The position numbers and the translations under genes were made by a program. Shown here piece after piece: positions 52,833-62,339 of a stretch of DNA of 64,000 nt. Location of the stretch: positions 13,376,354-13,440,353 of the forward strand of contig OX235272.1 in the NCBI GenBank assembly GCA_944472155.2. The letters run 5' to 3'. Below the pieces are notes generated by a model that saw nothing but the letters and a program-made list of their open reading frames with translations, did no database searches and had not been told where the DNA came from. Within the stretch, counting starts at the first letter, position 1. The number at the start of each line of letters is the position of its first letter. The stretch is from Trichobilharzia szidati (Eukaryota; Platyhelminthes; Trematoda; Strigeidida; Schistosomatidae).

Positions 52833-53155
52833 TGTAGCAGGTCGGGTGTGACTACAAATACTCGCCGAAGACATTGGCTAGTGGTTGCGCTACATCGTGA
52901 ATCGACAGAAATTAGAATTCATGGGCTGGCCAATGGATCGGGTCCCAGTGGCTTAACGGTATACGCACTCGCCTTGTAGGCGGAAGGTCCTTGGTTCGAA
53001 CTCCCCTGCTGGTGGGTGCGTACTGATGAAGATTCCCAAACAAGGACGAAACATCTGTCCAGTACTTCCAGGTTTTCCAATGGTTCTCTAACCAATGTCA
53101 GCTCATGATGAAATCCTATAACCAATCAACCAAATCCCTAAAAACCAATACTTGA
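52833..53155 (+). mobile_element. SINE-1, right member of head-to-head pair
   Basis: Plus strand: 5' region (CAGTAGGGTGTAGCAGGTCGGG), tRNA head (GTGGCTTAACGGTATACGCAC near 52949, box B GGTTCGAACTCCCC near 52994), hammerhead at 53020-53065, and tail to AATACTTGAATTTCC near 53158. Confidence 0.8.
53020..53065 (+). ncRNA. Hammerhead-like motif in SINE-1, C3 to A
   Basis: Stem I GUACUG/CAGUAC, core AUGAAGA, stem II UCC/GGA, GAAA, two-pair stem III over AUCU, GUC. Same C3 lesion as 32820-32868. Confidence 0.6.
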
Positions 53156-53367
53156 ATTTCCAATTTGTTGACTGCAATAACGAACTAAACTTATATGACA
53201 AATATGAGATATCAATCGTTCTGGAATAATTGTTCACAATGTTCCAGTTATAGAAGTAATTCGTTTCCTGTGGAGGTACATAGATGAAAACAACTTGAAT
53301 ACTGGAATGCCATAATCAAAACTAAGTCAACTACTTATACTTAGATTTACTTTAAAAAGATAACTTA

Positions 53368-53582
53368 ATTGTTGGTAATAGATGGTTGGAGGCAATCGGT
53401 AGGAAGTCTTGGAACTAGGTTTCGTGCTAGTTGGCACTCGTCAGCAAGGCGTATCTGCAACCTTGAAGGAACTGATGTCCCTTGTGAGATTCGAACCCGC
53501 GTCACCCAGTGAGTACTGCAGTCAGAGACGTTACCACTGAGCTATTTGGGCTGACTATTGACCTCCTGTAAGACTGTATTGG
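53368..53582 (-). mobile_element. SINE-3, tRNA-derived with hammerhead core
   Basis: Minus strand: head with TAGCTCAGTGGTAACG (a clear box A, reverse complement at 53528-53543) and GGGTTCGAATCTC (box B, at 53485-53497), then the hammerhead at 53408-53448, then the end GCCTCCAACCATCTATTACC. Its end sequence is repeated in the centre of the adjacent fold-back FB1. Confidence 0.75.
53408..53448 (-). ncRNA. Hammerhead motif in SINE-3
   Basis: Stem I CUUG/CAAG, core CUGACGA (fits CUGANGA exactly), stem II GUGC-CAACUA-GCAC, GAAA, a stem III of one pair (A-U) around CCUAGU, C at the cleavage position. Differs from SINE-1 in all stems yet keeps them paired. Confidence 0.65.
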
Positions 53583-53583
53583 A

Positions 53584-53898
53584 TATTTTTGATTCCACAC
53601 TAGTCAGTAACTAGTGTAATGCGTCTAGTCCTATCTTCGCTGCAGACTGAATTCTATCAGTCATATTTGCAATGTGGCCACCATGCTAGGTGGCTCGCCA
53701 TTACGGTGCACTGTGAACTGTTGGTAATAGATGCCAATTGCCTCCACCTATCTATTACCAACAATTCACAGTGCACCGTAATGGCGAGCCACCTAGCATG
53801 GTGGCCACATTGCAAATATGACTGATAGAATTCAGTCTGCAGCGAAGATAGGACTAGACGCATTACACTAGTTACTGACTAGTGTGCAATCAAGAATA
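53584..53898. repeat. FB1, 315-bp near-perfect inverted repeat
   Basis: Arms of about 149 bp (53584-53732 and 53750-53898) pair with only a few mismatches around a 17-base loop at 53733-53749. From 53596 to 53732 I count one mismatch. The two strands therefore encode nearly the same 68-residue chance frame (53619-53825 and 53657-53863). The loop-side sequence (ATTGCCTCC and CTATTACCAAC) equals the end of the adjacent SINE-3. Confidence 0.9.
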
Positions 53899-53899
53899 A

Positions 53900-54240
53900 C
53901 TTAATATTCAGTAATGTGATATACGGATAGAAAGTTGGTATACTCAAGGGATCACTCAATCTTAGGGCCATCACATGCAGATTGTTTTACGGCAAGTTTA
54001 CGACAATGATCTACTGAAATCTGGGACCACATATCTTTTCATTTATAGAAAAAAGTATGTCGTTGATACATTTATTATCTGTGATGTCATCAATGTGATT
54101 TGAGTCGTGTTCCCTAGATTTTCCATTTACCCATACACCAAAATCATGTCTGAAACAGATAACTGACAAACAAACAGTTGCTTTCTTGATATACTTCTGG
54201 CGAGACCAACTTACGGAAAGTTCATGTGGGATGGTCAGCT
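53900..54240. other. No feature recognised
   Basis: AT-rich spacer after the fold-back. Confidence 0.3.
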
Positions 54241-54244
54241 GATA

Positions 54245-54692
54245 AACTATTACAGTTGCTTACCTTCCTCGACGGGCAGTGTTAGCTGATATAGGGTCAG
54301 GCTGGGAAAGAGCTAGCGGTGGTCAAACGAAAACATGGCACCAGTCAATGAAATCCACAACAGTTAGTCTAAGCCAGCCACGTAGGAAGGTGTAGACTGG
54401 CTTCCTGACTGACTGGGGTCCTCGGGACGGTAAAAACCAATGAAGGTTGGAAACAATTGGTGATATGGCTAGCTCAAAATCGTTATCAATGGTTGGCGCA
54501 GATGCATCCACTCCTTGTGACTTATGATTCCCAATGAAACTGTTTTGTTCTTATGTCTCACTCCTTTGTTTACTGTCTCTAATATGCATTCCATCTACTT
54601 TCTTCTGTTGCTTTGTGTGCTACAGTGAGGGAGTGTGGCGACTTGAACTGCCACAAATATGTGCAAAGTTCCATGTCGAAAACAGAAGGACA
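54245..54692 (+). mobile_element. RTE-3 LINE 3' end
   Basis: From the MPSHRLP...GSGWERASGG block to the untranslated end TGTGCAAAGTTCCATGTCGAAAAC. Very close to 48880-49330. Confidence 0.75.
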
Positions 54693-54899
54693 GACAAACA
54701 GTTGTGTTAACTAGATATCGAAAAATAAACTTCACTTTACCTCTTTCCACTCAAACTAAAACCTCGAATGTATTGAAGAATGAATGAGGTCTCCTTTCTG
54801 AAAAACAAACTGAAAACAAGTGTCTGACAAGCTTTATAAATAAACATTTAAGGCCTAAACCTGACACAGGTCCACACTAATGAACCCAGAGATATACTA

Positions 54900-55612
54900 T
54901 ACATGAACAAATGCTTTGAAGATGATTCACTTTCTGAAACTGTAAAGCGAAGGACGTCTATTTTTCATTTACGAAACTGTTCTTCATATTTTGATACGGT
55001 AGAAGACGTTGACTTGGTAAGAAGAATGTTTATTTGGAAGTTGGTATCTCTGTGTAGCCAAACTAAGTTTAACCTTATCTATAATGCACCAGTTGCACAG
55101 ATCTTCGTGTTGTGGTACTTCTGGACTTCCTTCATATATATTGTGTTTCTTTGTGTTTTATTTCATGTCTCCCATGTATCTCAACAACGCTGTATCATTT
55201 GCCTTCTCTGAAATCAAATGTATCTGCCTGCTATTTGATGTATTTGATGAAGTCGATGAACGTCTCTTTACATATTACTGATAAATTTTATCAGTAGCAC
55301 TCGCCACAATATTACTGCTGAAATAATCGTCCTCTTGCTAATAAATTGTCTCATTCGAGAAATTCCAAGTGTATTTACCAAGTCAGTTGTTCATATAATG
55401 CAATGTATGTGGCTAATTTGATTCGAGTCTTACCGAAAACGGTTAAGTAACACTAGACTACGTGTTTGCAGAGTGGTAACAGTGAGTGAATTAAAAGTTT
55501 CATCGTTGAACATACATACTCTCAAACCTGGTAATTTTTAGACTCAAGAGACAATTTATTCAAGATTATTTATAAGGCATGCATCTTCGTTTATTGTATG
55601 CCTGAAGTATTA
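54900..55612 (-). repeat. R1, inverted copy of 27505-28068
   Basis: 55080-55612 is the reverse complement of 27505-28068 at high similarity, and 55020-55310 of 29160-29450. The part 54900-55020 belongs to the open frame MNKCFEDDSLSETVKRRTSI...; whether it is part of R1 is unclear. The frame 54903-55211 spans both and is not recognised. Confidence 0.65.
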
Positions 55613-55619
55613 ACCACTC

Positions 55620-56035
55620 TCATGTAGAAAGCTATTTTATACGCGCAAAAGGAACGGAAGAAACCATTTCTCCTGTTTGGATAAGGTTTCATTTTCTGTT
55701 GTAATACTTGCTACGTATTATTTAAATTACTCTTCGCAATAACTCACTCGCTTGAGGTATTTTTTCATCTCTTGCGTGATATCCACTCATAAATTTCATT
55801 ATTTTATTTATTATTTTTTTGATTACATGTGATTTTCTAAACGCGTCATCGTTATTACGCAATCAGTGATACAGATCTATTAATTTGCAGACTTTCTTTG
55901 TTATATTTTCATTATTTCTCCTCTTTTACTAGCACTGCTATGATTTTTGATGGATTTTCGATGAAGGAATTTCGGGTGAATATAACCCTCCCCATCATAT
56001 TTCAGTGAGCTGTTAGTTAAGTAGCAGCTGGGAGA
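55620..56035. other. No feature recognised
   Basis: AT-rich sequence with no supported frame or repeat. Confidence 0.3.
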
Positions 56036-56044
56036 ATCATTTCA

Positions 56045-56812
56045 TTTATTATTATATTATTATTGTTTCCTTTAATTCCTAAAGGAACATAAGGCTTCAG
56101 CCCCAAGTCTCCATTGCCTTCGGTTCTCTGCTACAGTCTTCACCTGGCTCCAAGTCACCCACTCTTGCACTGACCACCAACTCGCCGCTTCCCTTTCATT
56201 CGCGATCCACTCGAGCAATGGCTTGTCTAGTGATGTCACTCACTGGATGGCTTCTTTCCTCAGAGTATGGCCAGCCAATCAATCCATCTCCATTTCTTCC
56301 TGCCTGCCTGCCTATTTCTTTCACAATCGGTTCCTGCTGTGTTGGTTGGTTCGCTCATTGCCAGAGATCCCTCTCTGTTGCTGATCTCTTCTGACCGGCC
56401 GGCCATCTGATCTTCAGTGGTATTGGTATTGAGCGAAGACAACTAGCTGTTGATGAAGGTGTGTAGTTTGTTTGAGATGCTCTTTATGACGCGCAGTGCA
56501 AGTCTCTGATCCATCCGTATAGTGAGTAGCACTGACTGACTTCACATTGGAGTTGACAATCCGGATCTCATCTTCGTTTTGATGCTGACTGAGTAGGGCT
56601 GTTGACCTCCTGCACACAGACTTGAGAGTAGTGAAAGCTTGTCTTGCTTTTCCGATTCTTGCTTTGATATCCTCGTCAGTTCCGCTGGCCTGTAGTTGAG
56701 ACGATGCTTCCCAGGTCGGTAGGTAGGTGAATGAGGTTGTTTCTCTCAGGTTCCTTCCATTTATGCTGGCTGATTGTTGTCTTTTGTTGTTGGTGGTGGC
56801 GGTGGTGTTGGT
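56045..56812 (-). mobile_element. RTE-1b LINE, 3' portion
   Basis: Reverse complement of 18160-18980. The (ATT)n tail at 56046-56062, TTTAATTCCTAAAGGAACATAAGG, then the ADD-distal blocks up to the polar linker at 56780-56812. Contains a CTGCCTGCCTGCC expansion at 56311-56325. Confidence 0.78.
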
Positions 56813-56819
56813 TACATAA

Positions 56820-57530
56820 TTTTGGTGGTAAACATACGATGTTTATGATTACCGTAGCCATACCAGCCTGTATGATCTCCGAACAGGTAATAATTGAGGA
56901 TATCTGAGCAATTTCTTTTACTACCAAAGCTGGTCAACTACTTCAGTAGATGCATTTTGCAAACATTTAAAAATTTGTAAATTAATGCTATTGTGCAGCC
57001 AAGGGAATGAACTTACCGATGAAATACTCTTCAGTCATCTTCAGTACATCTACGTTTCAAATGAACTGTGATCAAGATTTCACCACGGAATAGTTCCAGG
57101 ATAATTGGGTGCCAAGTGAGAAGTAGACATTTGTAAAAGATTATATTTGTAAAATCTCAGCGAAACTGAAATGAGTTATTCCAGCATTCTGTTCGGCAAA
57201 CTGGTCCGAACTTCTTCAGTGAAATTAATCGAAATTAACATGACAGAGGTTTATATGTATAAAGAGGACATCTTTTAATTCTTCAAAACTTTTTCTAGTC
57301 ATATATGTCATCAAACAGGCATCAACTTGTATAACAAACAACAAACAAACATCCTGATATGATTATGAGCAGTAAATTGTGTCTTCGAAACGTCATCAGT
57401 CAATATTACTGTACAACACTGTGAGACTTTATCAAAATAACTTTTCACCCATAATGAGAATTGTATGAGCTGTGATCGAAATTCGACCTTAGACTTTCAA
57501 ATATTAGTCTACTTTTGTAAAAAGTTTCAG
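56820..57530. other. No gene recognised
   Basis: About 700 bases of apparently unique AT-rich DNA; no supported frame. Confidence 0.35.
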
Positions 57531-57532
57531 GA

Positions 57533-57800
57533 GTACGTACCTACCAGGGCTCGAGCCCAGAACCTTCCACCTACAAGGCGACCTCGTATACCAATAAGCC
57601 ACTGGGACCCGATTAAATGGCCAGCCCATGAATTCTAACTTCTGGCAATTCACGACATAGCGCAAACCCTAGCGAATGTCTTCGGCGAGTATTTGTCCTC
57701 AAACCCGACCTGCTGCATCCTACTGGTCACGACTTCTCTCTGGAACTCCAGGTAACTACCTACCTGAATAGGGCAAGTCGCTAGTGAGCATATTTAAATG
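57533..57800 (-). mobile_element. SINE-1, lacking the hammerhead and tail
   Basis: Minus strand: 5' region to 57800, box A near 57592-57612, box B region (GGGCTCGAGCCC, changed) near 57548-57560. It breaks off at 57533, just at the 5' strand of stem I. Confidence 0.72.
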
Positions 57801-57801
57801 T

Positions 57802-58070
57802 TAGTAGGAATTGATTACAGGAAAAGTTGTCAATTTTCGTTTAAATGTGTATATAACTTCTCAGAAAATATACTGACTTCTCTATTACAGTGAACCAATG
57901 ATTTTCTCTGATTCTAATGAAATGTGACCACAATATTGGATGAGTGACGAATAGTACAATTTTTAAATAACAAAATAATGACTATGTTAAATTACTTTAT
58001 TGACATACTTCAAATAAACTTTGGTTGATTGACTGACAAATTCTCAGAGGAATTCAAAACAGAAAGAGTG
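57802..58070. other. No feature recognised
   Basis: AT-rich spacer. Confidence 0.3.
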
Positions 58071-58139
58071 TTTTGAGAAGATTTGTAGCTCAGATGGATG
58101 ATTTGCAGTTAATAGTTTTCTCTGAGTTGGTTGGTTTAG

Positions 58140-58180
58140 TTGCGGAGCTTTCGTCGTCCTCCTGGACAACATTTTCAGCT
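58140..58180 (-). ncRNA. Hammerhead-like motif, PLE-A type, broken
   Basis: GAAAGCUCCGCAA and GUUGUCC/GGACGAC (with GGAGG loop change) are kept, but the 5' strand of stem I (UUGCG) is deleted, so the fold cannot close. Confidence 0.45.
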
Positions 58181-58844
58181 TAGTGAAATGATCTAAATTT
58201 CTTCATGAGTGATAGAATTGCGTCCCCCGGTAACCATCTTTACATCATCAAAGGCCACAAGAAAATGCATTCTACCATACATGAGAAATATCTCTGAAAT
58301 AACAGCTAGAATACTGAAACCGTTCGATATAGATATAGCACACAAGCCAGTCAAATAGCTTAATTCGATATTATGCAAACCGAAAGATCCAACAGAAAAA
58401 GGAGATAAAATTAATACCATTTACAAAATAAATAATTGTGTGAACTGTAACAGACATTACATCGACCAAAGTGGGCGCCCCCCTTCGAATTAGAATCCAG
58501 GAACACAAATCAGCCGTGAAAAGACACGATATATATTCTTTAGTATCAATGCATATAGACAATTATGGTCATCAATTTGATTGGAATAATGTCAAAGTCT
58601 TAGACAGAGGAAACACGAAAAGTGCCAGAGAATTCCTCGAAGCCTGAAACTCACATGAATATGCAATTAACAAGCACGTTAATACAGACGAAATATACCA
58701 ACTAATAAAAAGTAAATCAGGTGACCAGAAAGTTTAAAATATAAGTCAATAGAAAATGGTCAATACATATGTCAAGATGGTTACCAGGAGACGCAATTAT
58801 ATCACTCATGAAGAAATTTAAATCATTTCACTTTAAGCTAAATA

Positions 58845-58888
58845 TTGCGTTGAAGATGTTGTCCAGAAGGATGACGAAAGCTCCGCAA
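58845..58888 (+). ncRNA. Hammerhead-like motif, PLE-A type, closest to canonical
   Basis: Stem I UUGCG/CGCAA, core UUGAAGA (C3 changed to U, no expansion), one extra U, stem II GUUGUCC-AGAA-GGAUGAC, GAAA, one-pair stem III over GC, C. It shows that the GGGG expansion in other copies is secondary. Confidence 0.55.
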
Positions 58889-58924
58889 GTAAACCAACCA
58901 GCTCATAGAACACTAATAATTTCA

Positions 58925-59590
58925 GAAAGAGTGTTTGACCTATTTAGCCAATCACAAGTTTAAAAAAATATTTTATTCTCCATTCTGACAAATACACTCA
59001 TAATTGTGAATATCTTCAACCTCCCACCAAGTTACTTATATAATCAACGATCCAGTCCTTCAGAATACTTCACCGGTAATGCCTGTTTATGTTAGTATGT
59101 ATCACTCTATGGAAAATTCTTTTTTTTTCGTCATCTTAGACGAAACATAAATCTCCTATCGATTGGTCTTTCATGGAGATAAAAGCATAGATGAATGGGT
59201 CGTTTACTTTCAAGAAGAGAAAACTAAAACTTGGAGAGCAGCTAAAGCACAAAATTACACACACGCACACACACACAGACAAATAAACACAAACATAATG
59301 TAAATTGTAAATATTTACAAACATATTGATCACTTTATAAGAAAGCATTTGTTAGAGTGCATTTTCTAGATATAATGAAGACTTTAAAAAAAGTGAAAAC
59401 CTTCATTTATTCTGCACAATTTTACCTTACTCTCGGTTATACAAGTTTATATGGGGAAATGACAAAGTTTGCTTCTTGCTAATGCAACCAGTCTGAGGAT
59501 GTCGAATACTTGTGTTCACATTTAGTCAACTTATAACTGAATATTGTGAAAGGTTTACAAATTAACCTCATCCTCAGACTCAAATAAAAA
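58925..59590. other. No gene recognised; CA repeat
   Basis: Includes a (CA)n stretch at about 59256-59280. Nothing else supported. Confidence 0.35.
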
Positions 59591-59596
59591 TCTCTT

Positions 59597-60187
59597 TCTC
59601 ACATTAGGTGGTATAATAAGGTAAGTATTGTTGACGTCAGGCGTAGAGTGTTGGGTGGGCAAACAGGGAAAATCAATCGATGAGGCTATAAAGTTACATA
59701 GAATGAGATGGCTAGGTCACGTGCTGCGCATTCCCAACCATCGCCTCCCCCACCCCGCCGACGGGCATTACTAGCTGATATAGGTGCAGGTTGGAAAAGA
59801 GTAAGTGGTGGCCAAACAAAAACATGGATGGCATCAATCAATCCATGAAATCCTTCCTTGACAGCTAAACTGAGTCAGGTAGGGAGATGCAGATTTCCGG
59901 GTTGGGGCCCGCCCTCGGGACTCTAAGAATCAATGGCTGGAGATAGACAATAGGTGACATGTCTCAAAATCGTTGTCAATGGCTTACGCAGATGTATTCA
60001 GTCTCTGTAATCTTTCATATTCCTTTCTACCATTACTCATTCTGTTTCACTCTTATACTTGTCAAAACTCTATTGATTCTCTTCACTCATTTTCTTGTCT
60101 ACCTTTGTGTGCTATTTGGAACGTGGCAACTCGAACTGGTGCCTTTCGGTGCAGCCAAGTTCTATGTTGAATCTAGCCAGCCAAATA
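59597..60187 (+). mobile_element. RTE-3 LINE 3' end
   Basis: From RWYNKVSIVDVRRRVLGG through RWLGHVLRIPNHRLP (59710-59755), GWKRVSGGQTKT and the untranslated end TTCTATGTTGAATCTAGCCAGCC. Matches 45765-46335. Confidence 0.78.
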
Positions 60188-60846
60188 AAAGTCAACAATG
60201 CTACTATAGTGCTGCTTAATCTACTATAGACTGCCTGGTTTTTAGTGTTCAGAGTGTCTCTTCGAAATTGAAAGACTGCTCGTGAACTGACTTCAGATAA
60301 TAATAATAATAATAATAATAATAAGTTACTTTATTCCAAAAATAGTACTTATAATACAAAATGGAATTCTCAGCATTTGTCACAATATTGCATCTGATTT
60401 ACTTAAAATATAAATAAAATTAAAAATTAAAACAAAATTAACCGGGGGAATTAGTCCACGTTTACGATATAAAGTCAAAAATATTCGAAACACGAACTGA
60501 GAATATTAAATATAATAATAATAATAACAGTGAGTTTGTTTCAAACAGTATTGTCGATTCAGTTTGGAAACTTTGGCATGTTATAGATTATTGGATCTAA
60601 TGTTCTGTTGATATAGTATAGTGAGGGGAAACACAAAATTAACAGTTATAATACAGCTTAAATAATGTCCACAATTATGCGAAAAAATAAACAAAATGAA
60701 AAAATTGAGAGGGTTACAAATGTAAGAAATACAATAACAATAAAGTTTGATGTTGTAAGGTTGAAGGAAATGGTTTATTCACTGGTGCTAAGAAGGTTAG
60801 TTAGTTAGTTCATGTCTGACACAATTTTTATCACATAAAGTACGTG

Positions 60847-61179
60847 CTAAATATGGTATAGTGGAATTTTTATACTTAGACGTACGTGCATAAATTCTTC
60901 TGAAAAGACTTCTTGTTTTACCTGAGGAGACACAAGGTTGGAGCTGCGGGTAGAGTGGGTGCTCTCAGAGTCTGACAAAATTCCTCTAGCGAATCTGTTG
61001 CATGACATCAAATGCCTATCAGTCACAGTGTCAACGATATGACCCAATGGGATACCACTCGTCCTACTGACAGTCTTCAGAGTTCTACGAAGTATGACAT
61101 AGTCCTTTTTAAGCAATCCAGGAAAGAATAAGTAAGGGTGAACAGTAAAGAAGAATAGGTAAGATGCACGAGTTGACAA
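60847..61179 (-). pseudogene. CR1-B C-terminal block
   Basis: 110-residue frame: FPGLLKKDYVILRRTLKTVS, then GHIVDTVTDRHLMSCNRFAR, then QVKQEVFSEEFMHVRLSIKI. Colinear with the CR1-A block at 8550-8915 (FPGLLKKDYNIILRRMLKVV; NILVDRHMDSCEKWAK). Conservation between two families suggests a functional domain, whose role I do not know. Confidence 0.7.
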
Positions 61180-61429
61180 ACTGTAAGAGGAGTGGTTGAG
61201 TTATGCCTGAGTGCCCTAACTTCTTAATGTAAAAAGTCAAACGAAATATTCTTTTAGAAATCGCTAAGACATGGGAGGACCAGGATGGGTCAGAAGAGAG
61301 AATTAATCCAAGATACTTAACTTCAGACTTGGTTTCTGTATCAGTATCATCGATTTTGCAAGGGTCATAGGAATCAACGGCTTCATTTAACTTTCGTTTA
61401 CATCGGAAACTGAAATTGACAGTCTGACA

Positions 61430-61879
61430 TTAGGAAGGATTTTGTTTAAGGCCGTTAGACCAAGAACATTTGATAACTCCTGATAGAAAGCTATTCATCT
61501 TACTACAGTCAAGCTGGGAGTTAACAGACATTGAAATAGTTAGATCACCAGCATACTTAACAAAGTTCATTTCATCGGAGTGAGGCAAGTCATGCAAGAA
61601 GAAAGAAAACAGAAAAGGAGAAAGGACAGCGCCTTGAGGGACACCAGTCTCAGTAAGCAATGAAGTGGACGACTTTCCCTGACATACAGTGTACTGCTTT
61701 CTTCCTGAGAAGTAAGAATGTAGCCATTTGACAACCCAACAGTCAGTATGAGTTTCAGAAAGCTTGTTTAACAAAATGTCCCTAGGTACTGAGTCAAAAG
61801 CAGATGTGTAATCTGGGAAGGTGCAGTTTAAAAAAAATTTAGCCCCCTTGTCTAAGCTGGAGACAATATTATGATACAA
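61430..61879 (-). pseudogene. CR1-B RT palm with mutated catalytic motif
   Basis: 149-residue frame. DYTSAFDSVPRDILLNKLSE near 25-44 is motif A with its Asp, TETGVPQGAVLSPFLFSFFL near 83-102 is motif B, and NFVKYAGDLTISMSVNSQLD near 112-131 is motif C, where YADD has become YAGD. The first catalytic Asp of the pair is lost. The frame is otherwise open, so the lesion is recent compared with the frame. Ends at TAA after GLKQNPS. Confidence 0.78.
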
Positions 61880-61924
61880 GACTGCAACTGCATCTAAAGT
61901 ACCTCTACTGTGTTTTAGGCGAAT

Positions 61925-62330
61925 GGTTTAGGATCGTTAAAGGCTTGAAAACCAAGGAGTAATGGATATCTATTTCGTCCTTGTTTGAAACTCTTTATCA
62001 GTACACATGCATGACTCATCGAGAACTGAACCTAGCCGCTTCAGCTTACCACGCCAGTTCATTGACAACTCAACCCGGCATGGCGATGGAGTTCAATGGC
62101 CCATAAATTCTAAATTCTGCCAGTGTGGAACAAATATATATCGCGACCACCAGACAGAATTAAGAAGGGATGGGCCGGTGGACTCAATATCAACAGCTCA
62201 CTTTACAACCTGAAGGTTCTAGTGAGGTCATGTACTTACTGATGAAGAGTTCAAAGCAAGGAAAAAACAGTTGTTCAATACTCCTTGATTTCCAGTGCTT
62301 CTTCAAATGAAGTCAGTTAGTCATGATCAA
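61925..62330. mobile_element. Pair of decayed SINE-1 ends in opposite orientation
   Basis: 61935-62005 is a minus-strand SINE-1 tail and hammerhead remnant (GTACTGATAAAGAG... on the minus strand). 62232-62310 is a plus-strand one (ACTTACTGATGAAGAGTTCAAAGC). Between them are tRNA-side remnants. Both motifs are degraded. Confidence 0.55.
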
Positions 62331-62339
62331 CCTTGAAAG

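Larger units (their letters stand above)
58075..58922 (+). mobile_element. PLE-A copy with an inverted terminus at its 5' side
   Basis: 58075-58245 is a minus-strand PLE-A terminus. From 58246 the plus strand is PLE-A coding sequence (CACAAGAAAATGCATTCTACC, post-RT segment), the GIY-YIG region with frame breaks at 58440-58490, and the plus-strand terminus to 58922. A third PLE locus with opposed ends. Confidence 0.75.
60296..61915 (-). mobile_element. CR1-B LINE, RT motif A to 3' end
   Basis: About 1.6 kb on the minus strand, the longest CR1-type element here. It has an (AAT)n tail at 60296-60325, then ACTTTATTCCAAAAATAG, the homologue of the CR1-A end. C-terminal block at 60847-61179, KYLGLILSS block near 61290-61330, RT palm at 61430-61879. 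It is a distinct family from CR1-A throughout. Confidence 0.82.

Noticed and set aside
53485..53545. A functional minus-strand tRNA gene in SINE-3
   Set aside because: Box A and B are clear, but the sequence runs directly into a SINE body with a hammerhead and I cannot pair an acceptor stem.
53619..53863. Two 68-residue frames with nearly the same sequence on opposite strands
   Set aside because: They result from the palindrome FB1; identical peptides on both strands are expected from inverted arms and give no sign of coding.
54903..55211. 102-residue protein starting MNKCFEDDSLSE
   Set aside because: Its second half lies in the R1 repeat read antisense to its other copies, and the frame is not kept in those copies.
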